A DNA stretch of 64,000 nt from Ectobius pallidus. Its lineage: Eukaryota > Arthropoda > Insecta > Blattodea > Ectobiidae. Numbering within the stretch: the first letter of the stretch is position 1; each line of letters opens with the position of its first letter. The stretch lies in contig CAXKWD010000005.1 of NCBI GenBank assembly GCA_964059195.1, forward strand, positions 94,191,882-94,255,881. The letters run 5' to 3'. Positions 11,878 through 23,323 of this stretch are shown here, piece after piece. Made by a program: the position numbers and the translations under genes. The notes under the pieces were generated by a model. It was not told where the DNA came from and made no database searches. It saw nothing but the letters and a program-made list of their open reading frames with translations.

Positions 11878-12142
11878 CAGAGGCGTAACGAGGGGGGGTT
11901 GGGGGTTTGAACCCCCCCCCCCCCCCATTGATTAAAAAAAGGAAAATTGTACAATTTGTTTAAATCTGCTTATAAATTACTTAATATGAGTATAAAGCTT
12001 GGGAAGCTTAAAACTCGTTATTGTGCATCTTAATTTTAAAAAAAAATCCGGGGGAGGACCCCCGAACCCCCCTCTCCCTGGGGGTATTCCATACCCCCAT
12101 ATGTTATAACCCCCTCATATGGTCGGCCTGGTTACGCCTATG
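11878..12142 (+). mobile_element. hAT-type MITE (CATAGGCG family), copy 3
   Basis: Left end CAGAGGCGTAACGAGG and right end TTACGCCTATG match the other two copies with a few changes. The putative 8-bp target duplication is ATTATATT at 11870-11877 versus AATATATT at 12143-12150, one mismatch. Confidence 0.75.
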
Positions 12143-12150
12143 AATATATT

Positions 12151-13469
12151 TTTAATATTTCACTAGCCACAATTACATCTACATCCTATATAGGCTATAT
12201 CCTACTTCTAGTAACTATTACGGTACCCTAACACCATACAAAAAAATTCGTAAGTTATTAGTTGCTAAAATGCTTTTACATATGTGAGTCAATATGAGAA
12301 TATAATAGGCATTGCAGCTCGAATGGCAGAGCAGCAGCACAGAGAGCCTAAGACCTGTTTCATATGCTGGTTATTTTTCAGTTTGACTCTCCCTTTTCAA
12401 TATATTTCACTAATTCAGTTCCTGTAGAACTATTTCTATATATTACAATAATTCTTTAATTGAATTATGACTACATAAATGAGTCTCGTTTATTAGCTAC
12501 ATCAAAGAAGCAGCACGTAGACCTACATTGAAAGAATCAGATTACCGAATTTTAATTAACAAAATCTAATTTCTTTCACTTCAGTTCCCTTCTTTGTCTT
12601 TGACCTCTCAGCTTGTATGTGGTCTTTCTTGGCTCATCCTCTGGACTTGTCATCAGAAGACAAAACCTCGTGGATGGAGTTAGTTTGAAAATTGAAGCTG
12701 GTATGAGACCCCCTACGAAGTTTGTACGGCACCCTATGGAGACTTTCTTCTCACTAACCGTTAAAATTCAAATATCCTAACTTTTCTTCAATTAAGACAA
12801 TACCAAAATTACGACACCTATATTAATATTACCGTTCGATAGATCTATTTACTCCCCTTCATTTCATATGTCACTCAATTAATATAATTACAGGACTAAT
12901 TATTTATTTGGTTTTTATTGATTAACATATTAAATTTACATCTCTTCATAGAGAATTTTACACCACCGGACTCAGCGAGAAACAAGCTACCGGAATATGA
13001 TACTCAATTTTTTCCTCGATAATTCCAATTCGGAATTATCAAGGAAAGTTCCAATTTCTATAGAACTGTCCTCCCCCGCTAGTTTTCGAGACTACTTCGT
13101 AATTAATGGCTGTTCCTGACAGTCTGACTTTTGTTCCTTCAGGATTCCCGGATTCTTAACGTCCTCTTTAAAAACTTTTCAACCAATAAACACCCGTGGC
13201 GCGAAGTTGTCACCCAATAGGGCCCGTATTATGACCAAATTACGTCACATCTCCAAAATGTATAAAAAGGACCTCCGCCAACAAATCGAGGCACTCCATA
13301 CAATTTTCCGAACAACTACTCCACGCTACTCGCCTGTGCATTATACACACAAACCGCGTGTTTATTATAATAGGCCTACAAAGTTGCTATTTCTTTTTTT
13401 CGTAAAGGATATTTCCGTACGGATCCAAAATAATTAAGACTGCGAATTGTAAATGTAACTAGCAATATT
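12151..13469. other. unassigned stretch
   Basis: About 1.3 kb with no gene or bounded repeat that I can support. Confidence 0.45.
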
Positions 13470-14452
13470 ACCCTAGGCGAGGCGAAGAATTATATTAGCA
13501 AAAGCTTACTGGAGAGTATATTCAGAGGAATAGAAGGTGATTACGGGGTCAGCATAGATGGGACAAAGCTTTCCCACTTAAGATTTGCAGACGACATCGT
13601 GCTTTTTGCCCCCACACCAATCGAACTACAATCACACATTAACGCTCTGGAAAACCTAAGTGCAGCAGCAGGTCTAACCATGAATTCAGCAAAAACCAAA
13701 CTAATGACGAACAGAAACGAAGTTGCCATCACACTAGCTACTAAGGAACCGCTTGAGTATGTCCAAGAAAACACCTACTTGGGGCAGATTTTCTCATTCC
13801 AGAATAACTCAGACAAAGAAATAGCACGTCGCATCACAGCAGCATGGGCAAAATTCTGGTCCCTTAAATTCATCCTCCTAGATCATTCATACAAAGTTCA
13901 CCTAAAGGCCGAAGTCATGAACATGTGCATACTCCCGGTTTTAATATATGGAGCACAAACATGGAGCTTAACGAAGAAGCACAGACAAGCCATAGAAATC
14001 TGTCAGAGGAAAATGGAGAGAAAAATTTTAGGGATCACACTCAAAGATAGGATACCCAATCAAGAAATACGCAGGAGGACAGGTATGAGGGACGCAGCAA
14101 CCACAGCAAGCCGCCTAAAATGGAGATGGGCAGGGCACACCATGCGACTACAACCCACCAGATGGACATACAGAATAACTTCATGGGACCCCAGGACAGG
14201 TCAAAGGCACATAGGAAGACAGAAAACACGCTGGTCAGACGACATCAGGCACACCTTTGGTAACCGATGGACGACGCAAGCCAAGGACCGTCAAACCTGG
14301 AGACACCTTATAAAACTCAACTCGGACACTATCAAAGACTGATCTCTCCCGGACTAGCTACCCGGGTCTGCAAGAACCCAGCTACCTTTCATAGAAAGAG
14401 GCCCTTGCCCGATAGGGATGTTACGGGCTAATACTAATACTAATACTAATGT
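13470..14452 (+). pseudogene. RTE-like LINE, 5'-truncated, reverse transcriptase C-terminal half
   Basis: An open frame continues from about 13479 to the stop at 14340-14342; its first internal ATG is 13599. It begins inside the reverse-transcriptase palm: LRFADDIVLFA at about 13578-13610 holds the catalytic FADD box. It continues into the thumb and C-terminal region, with YGAQTWSLTKKHR near 13950 and RWAGHTMR near 14130. These blocks fit the RTE-type LINE lineage as I remember it. The body is intact from FADD to the stop, so this copy is quite recent but truncated at its 5' end by incomplete reverse transcription. The 3' untranslated segment ends in a short ACTAAT tandem tail at about 14430-14452, typical of target-primed insertion. 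Confidence 0.75.
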
Positions 14453-14735
14453 GACGTGGATGAAGTATAAATAGGTCGCCATTCATATGTGAGGGCACCT
14501 ACACCAAAAGTGTACGAGTGACGATATATTTTTGTCATAAAAGTTTTAAAATATATAAGTATATTTTACATCGTGTGCCTTTTATGTACATATATATAAC
14601 CCCTGTGCAATATCCTAGCTATTGTGATTGTTGGTGCTTGAACACAGACGTCGCCACCACGAAGCCCTTGCTCGATCCGACTGACTACGCCGGCAGCCCA
14701 CACCTTACAGGTACACTATCTACTGATTGACAATA
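14453..14735 (+). mobile_element. possible solo LTR
   Basis: A weak candidate. A TATA box (TATAAATA) lies near 14466, and the segment starts TGTGACG and ends near GATTGACA. It is followed by ATTGACGCCCAAGCGAACG, which resembles a primer-binding site next to an LTR. The following 50 bp contain a duplicated GACGCCCRAGCGAACGGCTTC block. No second LTR or coding domain was found in the window. Confidence 0.25.
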
Positions 14736-16000
14736 TAATTGACGCCCAAGCGAACGGCTTCATAAGTGACGCCCGAGCGAACGGCTTCAAAACATAATGA
14801 AGTAGCACCCACTAACCCCTTGTAGTCTGATACTTGAACCCTCCTTGACATTCACAAACTCCATAAACAACCATTATCATAATTAGCACGTGCCTCGATT
14901 TTTGTGAACGTATTTGTCAGGGGCATTAAAAATGTGGAATTTTACTAATACCTTACATAATACTTATATTTGTCTTTCGCCTAAAACTATTTTAATATGT
15001 TTTAAAAAATTGAAACAGGGTTTTAAATAACCTAAAATCACGGCCCTGTTTATTACATGCAGCCCTATGTGACTAGGCGACGTCAACTATAGATTCACAT
15101 GCTGACTCTATTCTTATTTTCGCTCACATGAAGGCCTTGGATTCCCTTCTGTTTTAGTAATTACCCGTAGTATTTCATATGAGGTTTTTATTACTGACTT
15201 ATGACGTTTCATTTTTTTGTATCGCATTTACAGTCTGAATCGGAAGTAGGTAATATAATGAATTTACGAAAAGTTTAAAAAGATTTTTATCTGAATAGTA
15301 TAATTCCTGTTCCCTTTTGATAATTGCGATCTTAATTAAATTGAATTCTTCTTTTCTTGCGCTTAAGTATTTTAGAGAGAATATCTTACTCTGAGTTGTA
15401 TTTATACATTTTATTGTGTTTAGTAATATATTTTCACGGGTTTATTAAACACATCGACAGTCAAAATCAATAATAGCTGTAGCAGTTTTAAATGGAGTTT
15501 TACATAACCTAGCTTTTATTTTGCTAATTATATTCGTTAATACTGTAATTACATTTCTACTGTGCCCGAAACTTTTACTCAAATCAGAGGACAATAAAGA
15601 TTTATTACTAGTAGCTACCTTAACAGTTGATCCTGCACCAAAAAAATCTAAGATCTACTCTTCATTTTCAAACGGAATAAAAAACCCTTACACATACGTC
15701 GTTTTTAATGACTTAAAGGAATATTCATGCAAAATTGAAAGAAAATCGGGGAACGCGTTTGGTCGTGACTGCGTAACAAAAAATTTATCTGCAGACAAAC
15801 AGACGAAATGCCAGTAAACCATATAGCTGGATCGAAAATGTACCGGAACAATTTTTTTCCCCGGGAAAAAAACAAATATAAGGTGCACTCTTCGCATGAG
15901 ATATATCCCGCCCGACCCACCCTCGGTGAAGCAGTTCCTTTTAAACCACGATCTAGCGAATTCTTCGAGGACAAACCGTTGGGTACAAGGTAAACCTGTG
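14736..16000. other. unassigned stretch
   Basis: No gene supported. Open frames of 60-140 codons overlap on both strands and carry no motif. Confidence 0.45.
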
Positions 16001-16106
16001 GGTACAAGGCACTTATTCTCGCATTTTTAATATTTGGTACAAGGGGCACTCTCGCATTTTTAATGTTTGGTACAAGGGGCACTCTCGCATTTTTAATATT
16101 TGGTAC
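16001..16106. repeat. 33-35 bp tandem repeat, three units
   Basis: Three consecutive units start at 16001, 16036 and 16069, each reading GGTACAAGG...CTCGCATTTTTAAT. A partial fourth unit and a related GGTACAAGG at 15982 flank the array. Confidence 0.8.
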
Positions 16107-16743
16107 GGTTGGGAGTGTCGGCAACATTGTACAAGGATAGTTGGTACCCTGCTTCGCTGAGAAACAAAATGTGAATATCGAGTAGGCGGAGCTTAAAGTG
16201 CACCTTGTATTTGGCTTTCGCCTTTTTTCCTCATTTCAGTCCTAAGGACCTAGAGTTTGAAAATCGAAAGCCCTCCACAAGTTTATTTCGAAGTAGAATC
16301 AGAATACATAACCGGGACAATTTGTGATAAATGTCTGTGAAATAAACAAAGTATTATTTTTATCATGGATGTGTATAAATTATATAACTAAAGAAAGAAA
16401 TAACATATTACATGATATTACCAATCCCTCATGTTTAATCTGTTGTAATCGATAAAAAATAAACTGGTTACAATTTGTTCATAGGCAAATTGACTACAGG
16501 AAAATATTGCTTAAAACCCACAAACGAAGTATCGTGTCTATTGCTTAATAACTGGCTAAAAAAGAGAGCAACCGTAGCATTTTGTGAGGGAATTTGGAAA
16601 TCTCTTCAATTTTTAAAACTGATCTTCGAGCAATGCTCCAGATCGGTAAAACAATAGCCGTGTACTCTCAATTCAACAGGCGTACCAAAGTGTCGTAGTT
16701 AAAATGAACGCTTTATAAATCACAGTCATCATTAGATGTATAG
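16107..16743. other. unassigned stretch
   Basis: Nothing recognised. Confidence 0.45.
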
Positions 16744-16751
16744 CTTATAAC

Positions 16752-17531
16752 TAGAGACCGGATTCTTAGGTTTTTACCTATTTTTTTCCTTACTTCCAAA
16801 ACAAAAAGCGATCATACACTTTTTCGAATCATGTCCATAGGATTCACCCACATTAATTCTGTGGCACCTAAAAATACCTAAATGGGGTATAAAAACCTAA
16901 ATGTACCTAAACGGGATATAAAACCTAAAATATATCATTTAAGCTACTTTTTTGTCTTTTTTGTTTGTCAGTTGAGAATTCGACATTTTGCGGAGAGACA
17001 ATTTTTGTCGGGTTGAAATTAATACCACCAACGTTTCGTTCAACCCAATGTCGTCTAGGATGACAGTATCAAGAGAGAAAGTGTAAGAGTACCGGCGTAT
17101 TCCTTTTAAAATAGTCGTACGAACAACCATTGTTGACGTCATGTGAGGTTGAAAGGACATTTTCTGCCTTCAAATGTATTCTAAGAGATAACAGGAAGAA
17201 CTTCACAGTTCAGAATATTGAAAGATATTTAGTGATATACTGTAACCAGGAAATGTGAGACAATCTTATTTTCACTGCTTCTTTCGATTGTTTATGCTTT
17301 CTTTCTTCAATTGTATAATATTGTCCTAAAGCAAGTTTACACAAATTTAAGTCAATTTTGTTAAGTTAAACTTTACAAGTATTATGTATTGAATCCTCTG
17401 TAGCACATTCAAATTCATTAACCAATTATTCTACCCGAAAACGATATTTTGGACAAAAACCTAAAAAAAACTATTTCCCCTAATGGAAAACCTAAAACAG
17501 TGTTTTTAAAAACCTAAAAATCCGGTCCCTA
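16752..17531 (+). mobile_element. hAT element, internally deleted, with transposase C-terminus
   Basis: Terminal inverted repeats TAGAGACCGGATTCTTAGG and its partner ending AATCCGGTCCCTA enclose 780 bp, flanked by the perfect 8-bp duplication CTTATAAC at 16744-16751 and 17532-17539. On the plus strand, roughly 17138-17258 reads SCEVERTFSAFKCILRDNRK, then a block ending NIERYLVIYCNQ before a stop. This is the conserved C-terminal hAT dimerisation region, where E-R-x-F-S-x-x-K is characteristic. The catalytic part is missing, so the copy is a nonautonomous internal-deletion derivative. Subterminal repeats of ACCTAAA-type occur at both ends. Confidence 0.85.
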
Positions 17532-17746
17532 CTTATAACAGTGTATATTATAATAACACGAAATTAAGATATTTAATTATGATGCTACAAAATGTTTGCC
17601 TATGTTTTTGCAAATTATCAGCACTACATCACTTTCACTGGTTGTTGCGGACGGGATACCATAATATTAGTGTAGGCCTATCTAACTTCGAAATATCCCA
17701 GTGAACTATGAAGGAATATGGGTTTAGTAATTTTTGAATTTGTATT
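17532..17746. other. short unassigned spacer
   Basis: Between the hAT element and a copy of the 145-bp-module family. One TAGGCCTA near 17675. Confidence 0.4.
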
Positions 17747-18440
17747 CTTAAGTGTCAGAATGGTGCTTTATGAGATTGTGTGGGGGACAGGAAAATGTAT
17801 GTCCGTCCGTCCGTGCGTCTGTACGCGCGATAACTCAAATACGCTTTACCGGATTTTAATGAAACATGGTATACGCGTTTATAATGTCCATGTCCATGGG
17901 ACGCGTTGATATTGGTCCAAATCGGTTGATCGGTACCGGAGTAAAATCCAATTTAGGGTCTATTTTAAAGGGGCGATAACTGAAATACGCTTTATCGGAT
18001 TTACATGAAACTCGGTATACGCATTTATAATGTCCATGGTAAGATGTCTATTGAAATTGAACCAAATCGGTTGGCCGGTACCGGAATAATGCCCCATTTA
18101 GTGCCTTTTTATAATTAAGGAATCGCGCACAATGTGCATTATCTTAACCTAAGACTTAACCTACCCAGTCCTGAACCCGGGAAAGGGATTTTTCACTACT
18201 GAAAAATCCCCGACCCGGCCGGGAATCGAACCCGGGCCGCCGGAGTGGAAGGAAGGAGCGCTACCGACTCACCCACGGCGACGGACAGTGCCTTTTTATG
18301 GTAATGTATAACAAAAGGCGCGATAACTCAAATAAGCTTTATCGGATGTTCATGAAACTTGGTATACGCATGTATAACGTCCATGGAAAGAAGCCTATTT
18401 ATTTTGGACCAAATCGGTTGACCGGTACCAGAGAAACAAG
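17747..18440 (+). mobile_element. 145-bp-module repeat family, copy 1 (opposite orientation to the others)
   Basis: Begins AAGTGTCAGAATGGTGCTTT, close to the complement of the right ends of the copies at 25318, 39201 and 42118. A short GTCCGTCC run follows, then three modules whose hallmark is CCAAATCGGTTGACCGGTACC. A SINE B copy (18111-18283) interrupts the second and third modules. The copy lacks the opposite terminus and is truncated. Confidence 0.75.
18111..18283 (-). mobile_element. tRNA-derived SINE family B, copy 1
   Basis: Minus-strand SINE with B-box complement GGGAATCGAACCCGG near 18221 and A-box complement near 18265. It is flanked by a 13-bp duplication AGTGCCTTTTTAT (about 18100-18112 and 18287-18299), which shows a precise retroposition into the 145-bp-module repeat. 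Confidence 0.8.
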
Positions 18441-18700
18441 TAATTAAAAGTCACATTTTTTTTTAAGATCGTGTCTACCTAGGTATACTACAATGTCGCA
18501 TTTCTAATCATTGAGGGCTTTGACTGCAATGCAGTCAGAAGTTTGCTTACTTCGTTGAACAAGTTGAAATTGTGTACTACATGAATGCTGTTATATACAG
18601 AAGATATACTACTGCGAAATAATTAGCGGAATTCTTTGACACTGAATTTTGTGAAATGTTGACATATTTTAAGAATTTCAAGTTGCAATATTACTATTAT
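18441..18700. other. unassigned spacer before the LINE
   Basis: No feature recognised; the LINE 5' untranslated region may start here, but I cannot place its boundary. Confidence 0.35.
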
Positions 18701-18819
18701 TATTATAGTTATGTCGATGTTCGTTATACATGGTTTGATTCTGCACTGTCTAAGTTGGTAGTTGGCAGAAGCAGACGTGTTTAGGGAGCTCTCTGCTTGC
18801 TTACATTGTACACAAAGCT

Positions 18820-19796
18820 ATGACTAGCACAAGCGCTACGTAAACCTGCAAAAGGTGTAAAGCAAAAGCTAAACTAGCGAATGGAATTAAATGTAGTTAA
18901 TGTGAAAGTTATTTCCATATAAGTTGTGTAAAGTTATCCAGTAATGTGAAATTTCTCCAGGACAAGGTAATCTTGTGTTGTGAAGTCAGTGATGGAACTG
19001 GGAAGGAAGACGATGATGATGTTGAATTGTTTGATGCTTTGTTTGAAACTGCTGACTCCGAAAATAAGGTTGACATTAGATTAGTGAAATACATTATTAA
19101 GCAAAAGGACTGTATTATTAGTGAATTTCAAGATAAAGTGCAGATACTGGGAGAGAAAATAGAATTGCTAACAAAGATTTCTCAGTGTGAAAAAATAGTG
19201 ACAGAAAACAGTGAAAATAAAGCACAATTGGAAAATGTAAAAGAATGTAAGTCTGCTAGTAACAAGTTCACAGAAGGTAAGAAGAATGAAAACCCGATCG
19301 TGAACAAAAATGTTGTTAACCATAACAAACCAAAGAAAGACAATGAACACAAACGTGCAGAAGAAGTTTTGTCTGAATTAAATGAAAGAAGCAGCGAACA
19401 GGATAAAGCAGTGTGGGTAATTCTGTTTGTGATGATACAAGAGCTGTAAACAAAGAAGTTCCTTGGTCAAAAGTTATAGGTAGGAAAGAAAAACGTATTA
19501 CGATTATTGGAAACAAAAATCATTCCGGTGATAAGGTTAATGTCCTTAGAGGAGTTGCAAAAACTGTCCCTCTACATGTGTGTCGTTTTCCACCAAGTGT
19601 AACAGCTGAACAAGTAACGAACTTCCTGAAACCCAACTTCCCTGAGGTGAAGTGCGAGAAGTTAAATTCTAGACAACCAGATGTTTACTCGTCGTTCAAA
19701 GTAGAAATATCTGAACATAATCTGGAATCTGCGCTGAATGCAAGCATTTGGCCAGAATATGTGAGAGTCAGACGTTTTTTATACCCGCGCCAATAA
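18820..19796 (+). pseudogene. LINE ORF1 protein with PHD-like zinc finger
   Basis: Starting at ATG 18820 the frame reads a cysteine-rich segment: CKRCKAK, then IKCS, a stop at about 18898, and CESYFHISCVKL. The Cys2-Cys2-His-Cys spacing is that of the PHD-like finger found in ORF1 of many arthropod CR1-type LINEs. An acidic and lysine-rich, probably coiled-coil segment follows to 19449. After a frame change, 19413-19796 reads VCRFPPSVTAEQVTNFLK and YSSFKVEISEHNLESAL, an RNA-binding-like C-terminal domain typical of the same ORF1 class. Two stops near the N-terminus and one frameshift show decay. The role in an active element would be to coat element RNA. Confidence 0.6.
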
Positions 19797-19810
19797 CCAC
19801 AAGTAAGAAT

Positions 19811-20762
19811 ATGATTAAAGATAATGCATCAAGTTCTATTAAAGTATTTCATTTAAATTCACAGTGCTTGAGGAACAAAGTAAATGACATAGAGGTGTCT
19901 ATTATGAATTGTAACTACGATGTGTTATGCTTCAGCGAACATTGGATGACTGGTGATGAGTTGAACCTTATCACGTTTGATGGTTATACATTAGCCAACT
20001 TTTTCTGCCGTAAGCAAATGATTCATGGTGGAGTCTGCATTTATGTAAAAAAATCAAATCAAATGCGTCCCTGTTGATTATATGAGTACTGAATGTGATT
20101 TTGAAGTATCAGTAATTTTACTTGAACAGCTTCATTTATTTGTTGCCGTTCTATACAGGTCCCCGAATAGTAACATTAGTCAGTTCTTTTCTAACCTTGA
20201 AATGCTGTTGACTACACTTGAAAGATTCAAACCTAACTGTAAAACTGTGATATGTGGTGACTATAATATAAATTTCCTAAGAGAAACACATGATGTTGTT
20301 GACTTCAAAAATCTTCTTCGTAGTTTTTATTTTTATTGTATTATAAGCAAGCCCACAAGATTATCATCCTGTTTAGATAATATAGCTACTAATTTACCCA
20401 TAGGCGCCTACAAAACCGAAGTACACGATTTAGCCATATCAAATCATGCTGCTATTGACATTGAGATATTTAAGCCTGAAAAAGAAGATGCATGTAGTAA
20501 TGCTTATAAACGAATTCGTGTTTTTAATCCAACTGGTTTGGGTTTGTTTTTAATTTTTTTATATAGTATTGTGTGGGATATATTTTTTACTGAATTGAAT
20601 TCTGACATAAGTAACCACTTTAGTAATCCTTTTGATTACTTTTTTGATTGGTTTTACAACATTTTTAATTGTTATTTTCCATTCAAAATGGTCAAGGACA
20701 AACGCAGGAATAATTTTCCAAAAGTAAAGAGCTGGTACAATGGTAATTTGAAAACAATTTAA
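19811..20762 (+). pseudogene. LINE ORF2, apurinic-type endonuclease domain (frameshifted)
   Basis: The frame from ATG 19811 begins KVFHLNSQCLRNKVNDIE and reaches VLCFSEHWM, the SEHW/TETW block of an APE-type endonuclease. A one-base frameshift near 20070 moves the reading to the frame of 20082, which continues FVAVLYRSPNSN, VICGDYNINFL (GDxN catalytic motif) and ends with LAISNHAAIDIEI, the SDH-type catalytic block with Asn replacing Asp. The domain nicks target DNA to prime reverse transcription in live relatives. The frameshift and the D-to-N change indicate inactivity. Confidence 0.7.
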
Positions 20763-21365
20763 AAAAAAAAGGTAATGAAATTGTTGACTTCATACAAATG
20801 TACCAAGAAAGAAGAACATTACAAGTAGGAAAGCATACTATGAAGCTTTAGCAAATGCTAACATGGAAGCCAATGTAAATTACATAAATAGTTCGCCAAA
20901 TCAATGCAAAGCAACTTGGGCACTTATCAGAAAAGCAAATGGGGCAAATAATTTTAAGACAAGTGATTGTGAGTCTATCAGTCCTAAGGCCTTCAATGAA
21001 TACTTTGTTAATTCCCCAGAAGATATTATAAATAACATAACTGGCAACAAAACTAATGTAGAGATTCTTTTAAGTAAGCTACCTAGGAATAACATTGAAT
21101 TTAAATGAAAATATGACACCTGATGACATTTTTAATACTGTAAGAAAAATGAAGAACTCCTGCAGTCAAGACTATTATCAAATGTCAAACAAATTTGTAA
21201 AAAGCATCATCGGAGCCATTTTGGAACCAGTCACCTATTGTGTTAATCAGTGTCTGCAACTGGGAATTTTTCCACAAAGCTTAAAAATTTCAAAGGTTGT
21301 ACCAATTTACAAAAAAGGCGATAAAGGTAACTTGGGTAATTATCGTCCGAATTCATTAGTAATAT
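20763..21365 (+). pseudogene. LINE ORF2, linker and first reverse-transcriptase motifs
   Basis: After a poly-A run at 20761-20770 the coding trace continues in shifting frames (20863-21108, then 21095-21391). The last part reads SLKISKVVPIYKKGDKG followed by NYRPNSL, which are the first motifs of LINE reverse transcriptase (ISKV-P-x-KKGD and NYRPISL). The coding trace then stops abruptly near 21365 where an antisense hAT relic begins. The region between this point and the RT C-terminal segment at 22845 should hold the palm; it is absent. Confidence 0.65.
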
Positions 21366-22299
21366 TCAGTAATAGTCAGAGTTCAAGTTGAAAAAACTAT
21401 TTTCTTCGGTACTTTTTTTTTTTGTTGCTACTGATGTTTCTACGTTGTCATTCATTTGTTTGGAAATACAGGTCTTGAAAACGTTTAGAAGTTCTGTACG
21501 ATCCGCGGGCTCTAAACAGGTTAACCATTTATTTTTAAATCTTGGGTACAATGCCGTAATAGCCGCATTTTCCGCTTCAGGAGTGCTGATTTCAAATCTT
21601 TTTTCGACACTCTCCCTGTAATGCCTTGATCAAAAGGTTGCAAAAAGAAAAGTTGTTTTTCCTTTCAATTTTGTGTAGTTTTTTTCTTAATGCCTGAAAG
21701 CACGGCAGGACTATCCCATAATATGCGTTGGTCTCACTCTGCATTATGTCGAGGGCTTCTGCCACTGGCGCAGTACAGGTCATGTCCGTCGCCGTGGGTG
21801 AGTCGGTAGCGCGCCTGCCTTCCACTCCGTTGGCCCTGGTTTGATTCCCGGCCGGGTCAAGGATTTTTCTGTAGTGAAAAATCCTTTTCCCGGGTTCAGG
21901 ACTGGGTGTTTGTCAGTAGGTTAAGATAATGCACATTGTGCGCGATTCCTTAATTATTAAATACTCGGGTATGTAATAAAATTCGTTCTCTTTGATAGCA
22001 TTTTTTATGTTTAATGATCTATGTAAAAGCAAGGTTTTTTCTTTAATGTTGTAAATTTTCTGGAGCGCATCAAACAAGCTATTCCATCTTGTCTCACCAG
22101 GTCGGCTTAACGTGTTAATTATTTCAGCATTCTTTGGTCGTCCTGCAGCCTTCCACAAAACTTCATGACTGTAGCATGCATTTCGGACAATGGGGTGTTT
22201 TGCTCGCTCAAAATTTTGTTTGCGTCCGTAGTTGCGCATAGGCTTAACGTATGTGCACAGCATCGAAAATGAGCAGGAAGTAAATGAATATTCTCAGGA
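21366..22299 (-). pseudogene. hAT transposase relic inside the LINE
   Basis: On the minus strand, blocks occur in correct hAT order: HFRCCAHTLSLCATTDANK near 22255-22200, a frame change, RPGETRWNSLFDALQKIYN near 22105-22050, then, beyond a SINE B insertion, PVAEALDIMQSETNAYYGIV near 21765-21705, and YPRFKNKWLTCLEP near 21550-21505. The RCAAHTLxLxxTTD and TRWNSxxxML motifs are classic for the hAT catalytic core. Frameshifts and stops show it is dead. A second SINE (22299-22635) abuts its 5' side. No clean target duplication was found, so the original insertion may have been rearranged with loss of LINE sequence. Confidence 0.7.
21785..21955 (+). mobile_element. tRNA-derived SINE family B, copy 2
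   Basis: Plus-strand copy starting GTCCGTCGCCGTGGGTGAGT, with A box TGGGTGAGTCGGTAGCG and B box GGTTTGATTCCCGG near 21838. It matches the copy at 18111-18283 in reverse orientation. It splits the hAT relic. Confidence 0.78.
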
Positions 22300-22635
22300 T
22301 CACTTTTTTGACCAGACAAGGACATGGAGGGCCTCCCCAGATTAGTGATCATCCCAATGCCGGGGCCACCTCCGAGACGACACGAACACATAGGACGATA
22401 CACACAATTCACACCCACACACACACTCCCTTCAAACAAGGCGAGGATGGTATGAAGATGATAATGATGGTCAGATGATATCTTGGGACCACAAGGGCCT
22501 AAAGTTACCTGACTTTTCTCTCACAGGTGAAAGAAAACCCCGGGAAAAACCTCACCCAGGTAACTTGGAATCGAACCCGGGCCCGCTGCGGGAGAGGATT
22601 GAACGGATACCCTGAGCCACAGCGGTGGACTTTTT
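22299..22635 (-). mobile_element. tRNA-derived SINE family A, copy 3 (3'-truncated)
   Basis: Minus-strand copy from the complement of the TTGTCTGGTCAAAAAAGT block to the complement of the head (GAGCCACAGCGGTGGAC, ends about 22630). The 3' segment with the GAAA tail is missing. B-box complement GGAATCGAACCCGGG near 22567. Confidence 0.75.
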
Positions 22636-22844
22636 TGTTATGTACTCGTACGATGTCAAAACATTGCACAAATTAAAAATATACATTAAAATATAAATAA
22701 TGGGTATAATGAAGGATGATATTCGTTTTTTTATCAATAAGTAGTATTGATTTTTATTAATGTAGGTAAAATTTTCGAAATCTTGTAATACTTTTAACTG
22801 ATTTCGGTAAAGGTAAGTAAGTTAATTGTTAGGTTTAATTGTTT

Positions 22845-23302
22845 CATAGAACAATTAAACAAGTTAATTGCAATTATTTTAAACTGTGGTTTAATTCTAA
22901 TGAATTATTTTTAAATCATGAAAAAACACAGTCTATTCTTTTTAGTCTAAAACCAAATAATAATGACATTTCTTCGACCTATAATGATGATGTAAAATTT
23001 TTAGGAGTCTGCCTTGATAACAAGCTAAACTGGGACAAGCATGTAACGTATCTCTGCACAAGAATCAGCAGGATTGTATATTTATTAAGAAATATTAGGT
23101 ATGTGTTACCAGCTTATCATTTGCGAAGTACTTACTTTGCCTTCTTTCAGAGTGTAATAGCTTACGGTAATATTTTCTGGGGAAACAGTTGCCAAATTTC
23201 CAAGATTTTAATTTTACAGAAGAGAGCCATAAGATCAATCACAAACTCAGAACAGACTGCTCATTGTAGACAGCTTTTTAAGAACTTGCAGATTATGACT
23301 GT
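22845..23302 (+). pseudogene. LINE ORF2, reverse-transcriptase C-terminal region (left half)
   Basis: An open frame (22839-23327) reads FKLWFNSNELFLNHEKTQSI, then VKFLGVCLDNKLNWDKHV, YLLRNIRYVLP, VIAYGNIFWGNS and QKRAIRSITNS, and finally LFKNLQIMTV. This is the canonical region after the YADD box in CR1/Jockey-type LINEs. At 23303 the LINE stops and the giant element begins. The next LINE codons (V-I-N-L-Y-I-F-E) are found at 45575, in frame, so one copy of the GT at the junction restores the reading. About 155 codons are intact. Confidence 0.85.
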
Positions 23303-23323
23303 TAGGGCCCGGGGGTTTAGCCA
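23303..23323 (+). repeat. left terminal inverted repeat of the giant element
   Basis: Perfect complement of 45554-45574. It interrupts the LINE frame directly after codons reading L-Q-I-M-T. The palindromic GGGCCC is embedded three bases from the tip. Confidence 0.9.

Larger units (their letters stand above)
18700..23302 (+). mobile_element. CR1/Jockey-like LINE, 5' portion (continues at 45575)
   Basis: A full-length or nearly full-length non-LTR retrotransposon whose 3' end lies 22 kb away at 45575-45980 because a giant element inserted in it. Order of parts: 5' region, ORF1 with a PHD-like finger (18820-19796), ORF2 with endonuclease (19811-20762), start of reverse transcriptase (about 21095-21365), a foreign block with a hAT relic and two SINEs (21366-22635), and reverse transcriptase C-terminal region (about 22845-23302). 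The palm with the YADD box is missing, so the hAT block is accompanied by a deletion. Several stops and frameshifts make the element dead. The left border is approximate. Confidence 0.75.

Noticed and set aside
13207..13437. 76-codon ORF upstream of the RTE-like LINE
   Set aside because: No motif and no link in frame to the reverse transcriptase; likely chance.
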